DNA of 64,000 nt from Caprella mutica (lineage: Eukaryota > Arthropoda > Malacostraca > Amphipoda > Caprellidae). A model generated the notes under the pieces. The model did no database searches. It saw only the letters and a list, made by a program, of their open reading frames with translations, and was not told where the DNA came from. Shown in pieces: positions 42,650 to 53,900 of this stretch. The stretch lies in assembly GCA_947561585.1 (NCBI GenBank), contig CANNZV010001067.1:1-64000 (forward strand), given 5' to 3'. A program made the translations under genes and the position numbers. The number at the start of each line of letters is the position of its first letter. Position 1 is the stretch's first letter.

Positions 42650-45425
42650 TTGTAGTGATCACCTTATTCCACTACATATATATTAACATATATATTTCAT
42701 ACTTAACTACATATTTAGCATTTCTGACACAATATTTATACAATTAACGAGTATACAAATAAATATATAAATTACAATTGTAATTATGATAACTGATATG
42801 TATAACGAAACATTTAAATCACACAGATTGTATCAAATATGATATCTTATATATAATTCAAATATTACAGACTATTATATATTATTTACCGATGGCATCA
42901 AAGTGCGCATATTTCTTTACCCGCGAATACAAGCCCTTTGTTCTAAGACGCTGCGCATATCTTACCCTCAAAGATGCCAAATATCACCATAATGTTCCAA
43001 TTTAAAGTTGAGAATAGTACGTACTTAATTTCTCTTATAATATTCAAAACGTAGTAAAATAATTACAATTATTAATAACAACATTTCTCTAATATAAATG
43101 TATCACGATTTCAACATTTTGTGTAGAATGTTATATCAAACATTCATGTTGCCGATTACCCTCTTTTATGCCTATCAAGATGTTAGCATCTTTCCGCCTC
43201 ATTTACCTCGGTGATCTCTAGATATTCGGACACGGTCAATATACGTCTCTTATATAAAGTACGAATCCCTAACTGCGTATTACTATTGTGCCTTGTAACA
43301 CACAACTGAGTGATTATTTAGGGTATATAATGTCATTACAATATATACAAAGACTAATTACATATATTTACAGGATTATTTAATAATAATATATATTATC
43401 TGAATTAAAAGACAATGTGACAGCAGCTTCAACCCCCCCCCCCCCCCCCTATATATTCTTCTAACGGATACTAAGGGTAAATATTTTCCTATCTATATTT
43501 ATCATTTCTCTGCATGTAAGATTAATAATAAATTAATAACATTATTTCTCCTTATCTCATATCAGTAGTTATTTTATTAATATACTATTTAGGATATATT
43601 CTAAGTAATATTCAATATGAATGCTAATTATTCATTTCTCATATCTTAATAATATTATTAGTCAATATCAATTATATATTCCCTTATATATAGATATATA
43701 TATCTTATATATATCTCTAGATATTCGGACACGGTCAATTTACGTCTCTTATATAATAGCTACTTTAGTAATTGATTTGGGGGGTTATCTCTTATTTATT
43801 TATTTTTAGTTTTTCATATCTGACTCCATTTTACTTTATCTCCATTTAATTACATTTTGGCTAAACTGATAATTGCTTGGATTGAAATGAAATTACGAGT
43901 TAGATAATCAAGGCATTTATTCAAATAAATCACATCACCTGGTAATTAGCATATGAGAGTGGACTTCGGATTCTCTTGAGGATGTACGTCAGCTTCGTGT
44001 AGTAAGAGATAGCGCACACAAATATTATTCAGGAGTCACGAGGAAAGTTAGTTCCAGGAAGATTGCGTGACTGTAGGTAGAGCAGCGAGAGTATCTTTAA
44101 CTCGGAGTTAGGACGAAGGCTGGAGTTCCTCAGTTATACTAGATGAGTGAGAATTCGGTAAAATATCCAATCGTGTGGAGATGCGAAGGTTTTCTAGTAT
44201 GATGTTTATTACTGGAAGCAGTAGTATAAATAGCATCAACATTCAACCTAGGTGTTTACTCAGAAGCAGTAGTTGCTGTGATTGCAATAGCAGCAGAACA
44301 GTAGTAATGAAACCAGTATTCATCAACGCAGAAGCCAGTTGTATTCTAACCAGTAGCAATTAGAAAGACAGAAACTCCCTGAAAGAGATAGTTTGGAATA
44401 ATTGGGGTTCGATACATCTTAGCTAATAAAACACAGATAATGATAATTTAAATGAATTGCCTAATTATCATTCGTTATGAATTCAATTGAGCTACTACTC
44501 AGATGAAAAGAATTAGTATTAAAGTATTAATTAAATAATTAGAAATGATATAGAACTTCTGTTTATTATAAAGTTAGGCATGGGTGATGGAAGCAGAATG
44601 ACGTAGTCTCTGTTAAACCTAGTTTTCTTTCATATAGTTTTCACTGTTCTAGAATTCATTAAAACCTGATACGTACGTCGGTAGGATGTTGAATGGGTTA
44701 TCAAGAAAGATTATATATATATATAAGGGAATATATAATTGATATTGACTAATAATATTATTAAGATATGAGAAATGAATAATTAGCATTCATATTGAAT
44801 ATTACTTAGAATATATCCTAAATAGTATATTAATAAAATAACTACTGATATGAGATAAGGAGAAATAATGTTATTAATTTATTATTAATATTACATGCAG
44901 AGAAATGATAAATATAGAATCAAACATGAATGTTTGATATAACATTCTACACAAAATGTTGAAATCGTGATACATTTCTATTAGAGAAATGTTGTTATTA
45001 ATAATTGTAATTATTTTACTACGTTTTGAATATTATAAGAGAAATTAAATACGTACTATTCTCAACTTTAAATTGGAACATTATGGTGATATATTTGGCA
45101 TCTTTGAGGGTAAGATATGCGCAGCGTCTTAGAACAAAGGGCTTGTATTCGCGGGTAAAGAAATATGCGCACTTTGATGCCATAGGTAAATCATATATAA
45201 TAGTTTGTAATATTTGAATTATATATAAGGTATCATATTTGATACAATCTGTGTGATATAAATGTTTCGTTATACATATCAGTTATCATAATTACAATTG
45301 TAATTTATATATTTATTTGTATACTCGTTAATTGTATAAATATTGTGTCAGAAATGCTAAATATGTAGTTAAGTATGAAATATATATGTTAATATATATG
45401 TAGTGGAATAAGGTGATCACTACAA
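42650..45425. mobile_element. 2.8-kb fold-back DNA transposon inside LINE ORF1
   Basis: Ends TTGTAGTGATCACC are perfect inverted repeats, flanked by TA (42648-42649 and 45426-45427; an ATAT reading is possible). Arms of about 700 bp are nearly identical: 42650-43145 plus 43485-43705 pair with 44712-45425. The left arm has about 340 bp not present in the right one. The central 1 kb has no transposase. The high identity of the arms suggests recent origin or gene conversion. Confidence 0.85.
43213..43757. repeat. 45-bp direct repeat inside the fold-back element
   Basis: A block beginning ctctagatattcggacacgg and ending cgtctcttatata occurs at 43213-43257 and 43713-43757. It brackets the part of the left arm that includes the extra 340 bp, and a run of 17 C at 43433-43449. 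Confidence 0.75.
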
Positions 45426-46978
45426 TATTGATGTTCCATCATTATCATCAGGCTTTGATCTTTTTCTATCATTCACTACATCAGTTTCCATAGGGGTTGG
45501 AAATATTCCGCTGGAATCTGGTGTAGTTTCTTTTGGGTTCTTGTTTGCTTCCGCAGACATATTTTCCATTGATTCTTTTTGCTCCTTTCTGGCTGGGCTG
45601 TCCTCTGTTCTTCTCTCTTTCTGGTTCTCTATTAATTCGTTGTTCTGTACTTGTGGAGTTTCACTTTCTTTATTGGTTGGTTGTTTTGAGTTATCTTGTG
45701 AAGATATTACATTAATTGGTAATTCTCCATTATTATTAATTGAGTTATTATTATAATCATTTGCAGTTCTAGCTACTGTACTATATAATCTACCTCCATC
45801 GGGTCTTTGAGAATTAATTTTTTGCATTGCATCGATTCTTGATGTTTTTTCCTTCATCTGGGTTGAGAGTATTTCGCATTCAATCTTGTACTTCTCACAT
45901 TCTCTGTCGTTAGCGTAGTGTTCTTTTCTACAATGCAAACAGCTAAGTTCATTGGGGCACATATTAGCTCTATGACCCTGTTGTCCACATTTTACACATG
46001 ACGGCAGAACTTTGCAAGATGGAGTATCTAAGGCAATGATTACATTGTCTGAGACGCTCTTTGTACTCTTCTACCAATTCGTGGTGCCAGTCTGTGATTT
46101 TAAGAATCCTCGGTAGTTTCATGAGTTCAAAATTAAGGAAATATGTATCAGTCTTAATTTGTTCACCATTCCGGTTAATTTTATGCCTGTAGCATGAAGT
46201 CACTCTTTGGTCTTTGAGATGATTGACTATCTCCTCCTCTGTGCAGGCTCCAAATGAATTACTTTTGATCACACCTTTTACAGTGTTCAAAGTGGGATGG
46301 ATCTTTGTTACTATTTGTGTTCCTGCTAGATCTTTTACGTCTAGTAGCTTTTAAGTTTGTTCTTTACTTTTGGTTTCAATCAGTAAAGTATTCTTATTTG
46401 CTTTCACAATTCTTTCGGGTTTGCCAATTTGCTTAAATAGGTCTGCTTCTGTTCGAATGATATTGAGTTCAGATGAAATATCAATTCCAGGGAAAGTTAG
46501 ATTTATCATTTTAGGGACGTATGGTTCATTGTAATTGAATATATCATGAAGGTTGAGAATATATCTAACCTTTCTTTCTTTTCTTCTTTCTCTTTGATTT
46601 TTAGTATTTTCTTGGTTTTTCTTAGACTCATTGCTCTTTCGAGCAAAGGTATTTGGTGTTTCACCTTGGGGGCCAGTGGCATTCTGAGCAGGGTTGGCCT
46701 GGTCGCCACCAAACCCTGGAACAGTTGCTAGATGACGGACAGTCCCCTCCTGGTCAAAGAGGGACCGACCGGGCGCGACACCACTACCACTATGCGTGGT
46801 AGCAGTCCCGTTATAGGACTTTTCCATGATTTTCTAATGATCAATAGATGTGGGTTAGAGCCAATCTAGCACGATTGAATCCACCTGGAGGCAAGAGCCC
46901 CCAACTAGTGCAGCCTCTACCATCATTGGCATGCACAAGCCCCCCTCCCACGGCAAGGGTGGATGACATGAGGGGGGA

Positions 46979-46991
46979 TATGCTCTTCAAA
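46979..46991. repeat. Target-site duplication of the I-like LINE, right copy
   Basis: TATGCTCTTCAAA, identical to 38646-38658. Confidence 0.85.
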
Positions 46992-47735
46992 TACTAGGTC
47001 TTAGATAGACTCGTAAACTTCATTTACTATCACCTCTTCCATCCGTGAGTGCAGCCACCGGTGCTTGAGTCTCTTTTCGCCACATTCCTTGGTAAGAGAC
47101 TACATTCACAGAGTAGCTTTTTTGCATCCATCAGCTTGTCACTGACGATGGTAGTTGACTTTGTTCATGGAATCACTTTCCATTCTGACCGCTTCTTCCA
47201 GTCCCTTGTACATAATTTCCATTTGACGTCAGCGATTTGGCTGAAGCAGACGGCAAACCCTCGCTAAAATAAAATATACATATAACTAGCGAATTCTATA
47301 AATAGTGGTTAAACATCTGTTTAAGATATTAGGGACAACCAGTGATACCAAACACTACCGTTAAATCCCCTTCAGACAGTGTCAGGTTACAGTCATTACC
47401 AATAGCATTACTCAACGTGTTGTAGCTCTAGAGACAACACCAATGAAGGAGATGTGTTGACAGTACTTCAAATTTAATACACGGGTTAACCACCCAAACC
47501 TATCGCTGACGTCAGAGGAAATTAAATACAAGGGACTTGAAGTAGGCAGAAACAAAATTAATTCCATGGAAAGTCAACTGGCACCAGCCAGTGACTATGC
47601 TCAAGGATGTAGAAAAGCTACTCTGTGATTGCAGTCACTTACCAAGTAGCCTACTAAAGGGGTGATAGCAAATGTAGCCTACGGCTTACCTGACACAAAA
47701 TCTAAGACCTCTCAGTTGAAGAGCATAATGTTGGA
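46981..47735. repeat. Older fold-back repeat, target of the LINE
   Basis: The left arm 46981-47268 starts tgctcttcaa. The right arm 47481-47735 is its inverted copy and ends ttgaagagca. The arms share ggtcttagat, the actcgta/catttactatcac segment and gacgtcagcgat. A spacer of about 210 bp has no ORF. The I-like LINE inserted right at the outer edge of the left arm. A single-arm relative lies at 800-1112. Confidence 0.75.
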
Positions 47736-48845
47736 ATTTTAGTTTAAATGTATTACACACTCTTATATATGTTTAATGTTAACTTCCTGTTAGACTAGCT
47801 CAGCTATATTAATTACCTATTGTTTAAATAACAATGTATTACTTTTATGAGAAACGGATTTAAGGTTTAAAGTCCATTACAGTTCCGGTGCGTGTTAAAT
47901 ACCACCGCATGTAAATTCTTAAGTTAGTCGGTCTTTTACATTACTCAGTGAGAGATGTGTTTCACTCATCTCTCTAATAGACTTCTAACTGTATAACATA
48001 TTACTCATTAAATAAACTCTATGTCTTAACGTTGTTAACCCACTACAATTTAACCTAATTCTAACACATAACCCTAGCACTCTCCTCTAAAACTGCAAGT
48101 AGCGTTAAAGAAAACGAATCTAGATAGCGGCACTGGGATTTCATAGCATTTTGGTGTCTTTTTCTCACTAAACTACCGAGTGAATATGTTCCTCTCCTCT
48201 AGTTAGTTATTAGTACTAATTAAGTTTTTATATTCACTTAATTTTAAGTTTCCTTCTACTTTCCCCTTTAATTCACAATATTAGTAAGTAAATAAAAGAC
48301 TGAGAGTTAAGAAGAGAAATTTTATTGGTCAACACAGCGACATCTTTACCAGGCATTTTGATTCACAAAAATAAAGAAAATTGCACAGAAAATAAAGCGG
48401 AAGGAAATAATATAAACAAATCTATCAAAAATTTCCATTGAATTGCTACAGATTAATTGGTTTTGAGTGTAAATTTGGTAACCATGAACATGTTTCTTAG
48501 ATCTCTTTTGTAGTCTTACGACAGTCTAATTACAGCATTATAAAATAATATCAACATTAAAACGCATAAAAACAAAAGCACCATATTTTCTCTATAAATA
48601 GAAACCTAATTTCGCCTTAAAAATAATAAAACTCAACAGTCACGAATGGTACCACAGCTTCAATGGGGAATAACCAACTAATTAACTGTCATCAACAGGT
48701 TACTTTTTCGCTGATAATGAAAAGAGGGAAATAACATTGCCTCTTGGTGAAGATTTTCGCCATATTGATGCATAATAATAATCTTTGAATTAGATCTGTA
48801 CATACAATGATACAACACTTACTAGTTAGTAATTGATTAGGCCGA
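47736..48845. other. Gene-free sequence with the right copy of an inverted repeat (48068-48107)
   Basis: cataaccctagcac...ctctaaaactgcaagtagcgtt at 48068-48107 is the inverted partner of 38604-38647. The rest is AT-rich without coding signal. Confidence 0.5.
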
Positions 48846-49006
48846 TGCACCAGTTTGCAGAGTGTGGCCAATACTCACTCCTAACTACGAGTTATTGGAG
48901 AGAACGCAAAGGCGTCACTATCGGTAAAAAGAAAAGAACTACTATTGAAAGCATTAATTGGCGAGTAGCTACTAAGAATGCTCGCCACACTCTCAAAACT
49001 GGTGCA
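48846..49006. repeat. 161-bp inverted-repeat MITE
   Basis: tgcaccagtttgcagagtgtgg at the left pairs with the complement of ccacactctcaaaactggtgca at the right. The palindromic TGCA tips make the target duplication ambiguous. No coding capacity. Confidence 0.65.
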
Positions 49007-50728
49007 TGCAGAGATCTTTCAAATTAGCCTACATTCATTAGCCCCATTACTATTAAATATAAAATATTCTTTCACTTTAGACTTTTTTACAGTTTATATA
49101 CACTATCTTACAGAAATACCTTCCTAGTTAGAGAATTACAGTTTAAAATTTAGTGCTGAAAATGGAAGCGAATTTAAAGTTGAATTTTATTACTTCAGAT
49201 TAAAAATTTATGAAGAATGAAGTGTGTTTAATTTTAAAGGCCAGTCTCTTAGTTATAAATTTAGATACTTGAACCCATTCTCATGGCGTGGAATTACTTC
49301 AATTACCAGGTGAACTCGACAACAAACTGGGATCTTTCACGCTACTTACCTAAACTTAACCCTTAGTGAATAAATATCTTTAGGATTTCTAAAACTGAAG
49401 GGCTCACTCGTCTACGGGGAATTGGCTGAAATATAGTTTTTGATTTTCAATTTCACAAGGCATTTCATTATTTTGATCTTGGTTCACCCTACACCGCTTT
49501 CACTGAAATGTAGCTAATTCATACAAAAATGCAAGTAAGATTAATTCGTAAAGCTACCCACATGTATTTCTATCTAGTACTATTATTCTAAAATGAGAGA
49601 TATTTAGATATGGAAGGAATATATCATTGGCCTAACCTATATTTATACGGAAAAGTTTATATCGAATCGATAGGAAAATGACCTATGTACACAATCGACA
49701 AATATGGCGATATATATTAAGCCACTCACTCTCTAACGTGTCGTTGAAGAACAGTCTTCAGAAAATGGAGAACAGATTCCCATTCTGCTTATCACTGATG
49801 GTAATCAAGAAAAGTAACATCCCTCACGAACTGAAGAGCGTTCATCACCGTACTTATCGTAACAATCTAGACATAGCTTCAAGAACAATAGAAAAGTCAG
49901 AAATTGTCACATCAATTGGATGCTCAGATTAATATGTATGAAGCAGTGAGAATGTTATTGCTGTAATAGGTTCTTCTTTTCATGCCCAAGCTTATGCTTC
50001 GGAAATGGTAATCGAGTAATTTAGGTACGGCACAGTTACAGACAAAAAGAGCTTCAAAAATGTACCACAGTGAAGATAGATTCAGAACACATAGCAGCTT
50101 AGTAAGTAGACACACACGCTTCACAGAAAAGTTAAGCTTACAGCAGTAGCTGCCCCAAAAGAATTGGCAAAGATTTTATAGAGTCACCAGTACAATACAG
50201 CGGCTGATATTCATAGAAAACTGAAGTTATTGAAGGGTGGACTGCGTACATTTTATTGTAATACTTTTGGAGGGATTCAACTCGAAACTTTTGTAAAGAG
50301 AGTGACAAAGAAAAGGTTGGAGCGAAGCAGAGATAATATGAAATGCCCAAACATTGAAGTTATTTTCAGGTAGAAACACACCTTCACCGCTAATTCTTAT
50401 CATTTTTGATATGTTTGTGAAAATACCTACTACTATTAAGATATTAATTCAAATTGCAACGAACGATACTAATTACCAAATTATCCATTTTGAGTGCAAG
50501 TAGAAAGATGAAACTTAGGTCTTTCCTTTGATTCCGCTTCTAAAATCCTACCACACGAAATCAACAACAATAAATTATTTTAACTCTAATCTCCCTATGG
50601 AATAGAATTGATAGTGAGAAGAGAAAGGAAATACACAAATATATATATGTAGATATAAGATCACAATGATGTTTCACCTTATGAATTTAAAATAAATTAC
50701 ATTGCATATACATAGATCACAAATGGTC
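49007..50728. other. Eph 3' UTR region and intergenic sequence
   Basis: No gene was seen. The part next to 50728 should be Eph 3' UTR on the minus strand, but I could not fix its polyadenylation site. Confidence 0.4.
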
Positions 50729-50996
50729 TCAAACTAAGAATCCTTCGCTCATGTTGACGGCGTATTGCGTCCGTAGAGTTTGGATACTCTGCAAGATCTT
50801 CTTCTGGTGACCCACCAGAGTTATCCCCAGACTGGTCAGGTCCCTCTGATTGAGTCTGGCCACCGCCTCAACCTCCCTCAGACCTGCCCTCTCAAAGTTC
50901 TCGAGATATCGAGACATTTTGAGAGAAGAGAGCCACTCCTCCACTGAGCCAAGTTGAGTCAGATCTGTGGAGTCAACTCCCAGAGCATTCTGGCAC
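50729..50996 (-). CDS. Eph: Eph exon: SAM domain and C-terminus
   Basis: Follows cttatttcag. Encodes [20 protein letters not shown], then [19 protein letters not shown] and [19 protein letters not shown], the SAM helices. Ends GFLV and TGA. Confidence 0.95.
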
Positions 50997-53900
50997 CTGA
51001 AATAAGAAAAATATTAAATGGAGAAGGAGCACACAGTGAGATAAAGAATAGAGGGCAAGTAATGAATCATCGGTCGGTTTCACATCTTCGGTCGTATAAG
51101 AAAAAAAGATATAATAATGATTATTTATATTATATAGTTTTTCCTTTTATGACCGAAGATGTGAAACTGACCATAATTCGTAACTTAGCCTACAGATGTA
51201 AAATGCAGATGAAGAGTTCATCACAAAGTGATAATATGAACACACATTCCGAACATAGAAATGCAAAAGAAGTGAATATAGAAATTAATGAACAAAAGGA
51301 CTGATTAAAGGTCTCCTCCACACTAAATTTTCAAAACTCTATTCATTAGAACTAAGGTTACTGGTTAGAAAACTCAAACCATTTCAAATTTGGTTCTATA
51401 TTTTATCGTGATAGGTAATTTCAGTTTTTCGGATGGGTTTTGCACAACTCTCGAGGCAAAGAAACTGACATTAAGATACTTTTTACTAATTCAAAACAAT
51501 AGTAAAGCTAATAAGACCCCATCATAAATGACTTCCTATACAGTTACCTATAGTCTGTATAACATTACTCTAAAAACATTGGGTACCTAAGGCAGCGCAC
51601 CAAAAGAAAAATAGCAAGAAAGATGCAAGATAGTAGGAAAGTATCCGCGCACACCTAAAGAGTGCTCAGCTTCTAATACTGCATATTAGAAGTTGCACAT
51701 CTATAGCAGAGCATGTCTGATGTAACACCTTACACTGTTAAATCTGACACACTGAAACAATAGCATTCAATTTGAAGATAGATTGGCGAGAAGTCATCTG
51801 ATAGGTGAGTTCTACCTTTGACTATCTTGCAATCTTCCTTTTTCTCTTTCAGTGTGTTTACTAGTTGGTATTACAGTGTTACCTAACCAGTTAAATCTGG
51901 CACTCTTTCTTGCTATCTCTTCTTTGGTGGGTGTGGCCTAAAGTGTACCTAATTACCATCAAAATTAAATGCTACTATAATAAGACATGGAGTTAGTAAG
52001 TTCCTCGTTCTTCTATTGAATCTAAAAGAAAAAAATTGGCGAGTGAAGGTTGAATGTGAATATTTATTTCTTATTTAAAAGCGAATACTCCATCAATTTC
52101 TTCCCTGTTCCTTATCTATAAATTTAAAGCATTTCTAGATAAAAAATATTTTAGCGTTGAGGGGACCTTTATACCATTAGTCTGTCACTGTTAGTGACAG
52201 TGGAAGTACACACGTAGTTTAAGAGTTGTGCAGTTATAAAAGGTATAGATTAGAAAGTTACATCGGACTAATTAATGCAGACACAGTCTACTACAGTTAC
52301 GCTGAGATTTTGTTACGAGATGCTAATGCTAACAATGAACAAGACACACCAATAATACAGGGAAGAGAGAAAACTCCAGTCAATTCAAGAGAAATACAAG
52401 ACCATTCATTTAACAATTCATGGATTTAACAGTTGCACTAAGATTATTTAATGGTCAGTTTACTTAGTGAGAGGTAGCAAGAAAAGCACTGCAAGAGAGT
52501 ATAACATTTAGAAGAAACACATCAAAGCCAGTATTACCGGGTGTCCTGTTCACTGGAAAGGCCTTTGCAATGTCCAGGCCTGGTACACCGGCGTTACAGA
52601 GTTATTCATTGACGAGTAATTTAGAGTGGCAGTGCGTCTGTGAACACATTAAATCTAAACTATTTCACCTGCGCCAGTAACACTCTAAAAAAGCACCTAC
52701 ACTGTATAGTATATACTCTACTGCATTTTTTACAAACCATAACCTAGTTAGTTCAAAGAGAATGTACTCTTAGATACAAAGAAAGTAGGTAAATTGCACC
52801 AACAGTGCTGCAAAAAGTAGAAATAGCTTAACTTTGTTTAATATCGCCATCGCAAACAAAGAGCATAGCAAGTGCCTTTCTTCTACTTTCCTTGTGGCTG
52901 AGGTAGTTACACAATAGTAAGCTTCCTAGCTCTATCTCACCTGTTCTGCGCTACTTTAGCCAGTGCGTCAGGGGAGCGGATGAGTCTGTCGAGTGTGTGC
53001 ACCACTGAGGCGAAGTTGGGCCGATGGTTTCGCTCCTTCTGCCAGCAGTCTAACATCAGTTGGTAGATTGCCTCGGGACACTCCATTGGGGCGGGAAGAC
53101 GGTAACCCTGAGTGAGAACGAGAAGTTAAGGGACCACCATATTAGTTCAAAAAGAACTCATTATTGAGTCACTATCACAGAGCAACCACCTGGAAGGTGT
53201 ATGTATCTAAAGGGCCGTGCACATGCTGGGCTTTTTAAGTCTCCACCAGACTTTTTGCTAAGCTCCTCCTATTTTTTCCACAAGAATATAAGAAAAACGA
53301 TATTTTTGGTCACTACAATATATAACAACTATATCGTTTTTCTTATATTCTCGTGGAAAAAATAGGAGCTTAGCAAAAATCCGGTGGAAAGACTTAAAAA
53401 CCCTGCGTGTGTACGGCCCTTTATGGTTGTACACTCTACCACTTACCTTCTCAATACTCTTGATGACATCTTGGTTGCTCCAGTTCCAGTAAGGTCTCTC
53501 ACCGTAGCTCATCACTTCCCACATCACTATCCCTAGACTCCAAACATCAGAGGCGGAGGTGAACTTGCGGAAAGCAATTGCTTCGGGTGCAGTCCAGCGT
53601 ACGGGAATTTTCCCGCCCTAAAAGGGGGAAAAAAAATTTAGAGGCGAGATCAACAAAAAACTTTAAACATTTACAAAATACGCTTTTCTTAACATTAGAT
53701 CTTAACTTACTTTACAAAACACAAATATCTAGTGATGAAACCATTCTCTTTTAATATACCACATAGAAGATGAAACATCTAACGAATGACAATTAAATAA
53801 TAACTTCAAAACCTGTCAGTTATTTCAGCTAAAAGCGAGGTGAAATAAAAGCGGATCCTGCCTGTACTGTCTATCTGCCATGCTCACCCTGGTGGTATAT

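Larger units (their letters stand above)
42408..46827 (-). pseudogene. I-like LINE ORF1 (gag-like), split by a transposon
   Basis: Starts at ATG 46827. The basic N-terminal region (SNESKKNQENTKNQRERRKE) is followed by an in-frame TAA at 46353-46351. The frame continues with ...GVIKSNSFGACTEEEIVNHL to about 46000, where a shift breaks the zinc-knuckle region. The next frame has CVKCGQQGHRANMC and CLHCRKEHYANDRECEKY. A fold-back element at 42650-45425 interrupts the frame; the two sides join in phase once one TA is counted. The last part, rich in PSYSK and KYH repeats, ends at 42408. Confidence 0.85.
38659..46978 (-). mobile_element. Dead I-clade LINE with RNase H, full length
   Basis: The minus strand carries gag-like ORF1, then ORF2 with endonuclease, reverse transcriptase, RNase H and a C-terminal Cys/His motif, then a short UTR and a TAA-repeat tail (ttattattattatt at 38659-38672). 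RNase H after the reverse transcriptase and a TAA tail are features of the I clade. A 13-bp duplication TATGCTCTTCAAA flanks it. Its 5' end starts with a C-run just inside 46978. A 2.8-kb fold-back element is inserted in ORF1. Multiple stops and frameshifts make it inactive. Confidence 0.9.

Noticed and set aside
43621..45217. Small ORFs inside the fold-back transposon
   Set aside because: They are short, low-complexity and differ between the two arms; no transposase motif.
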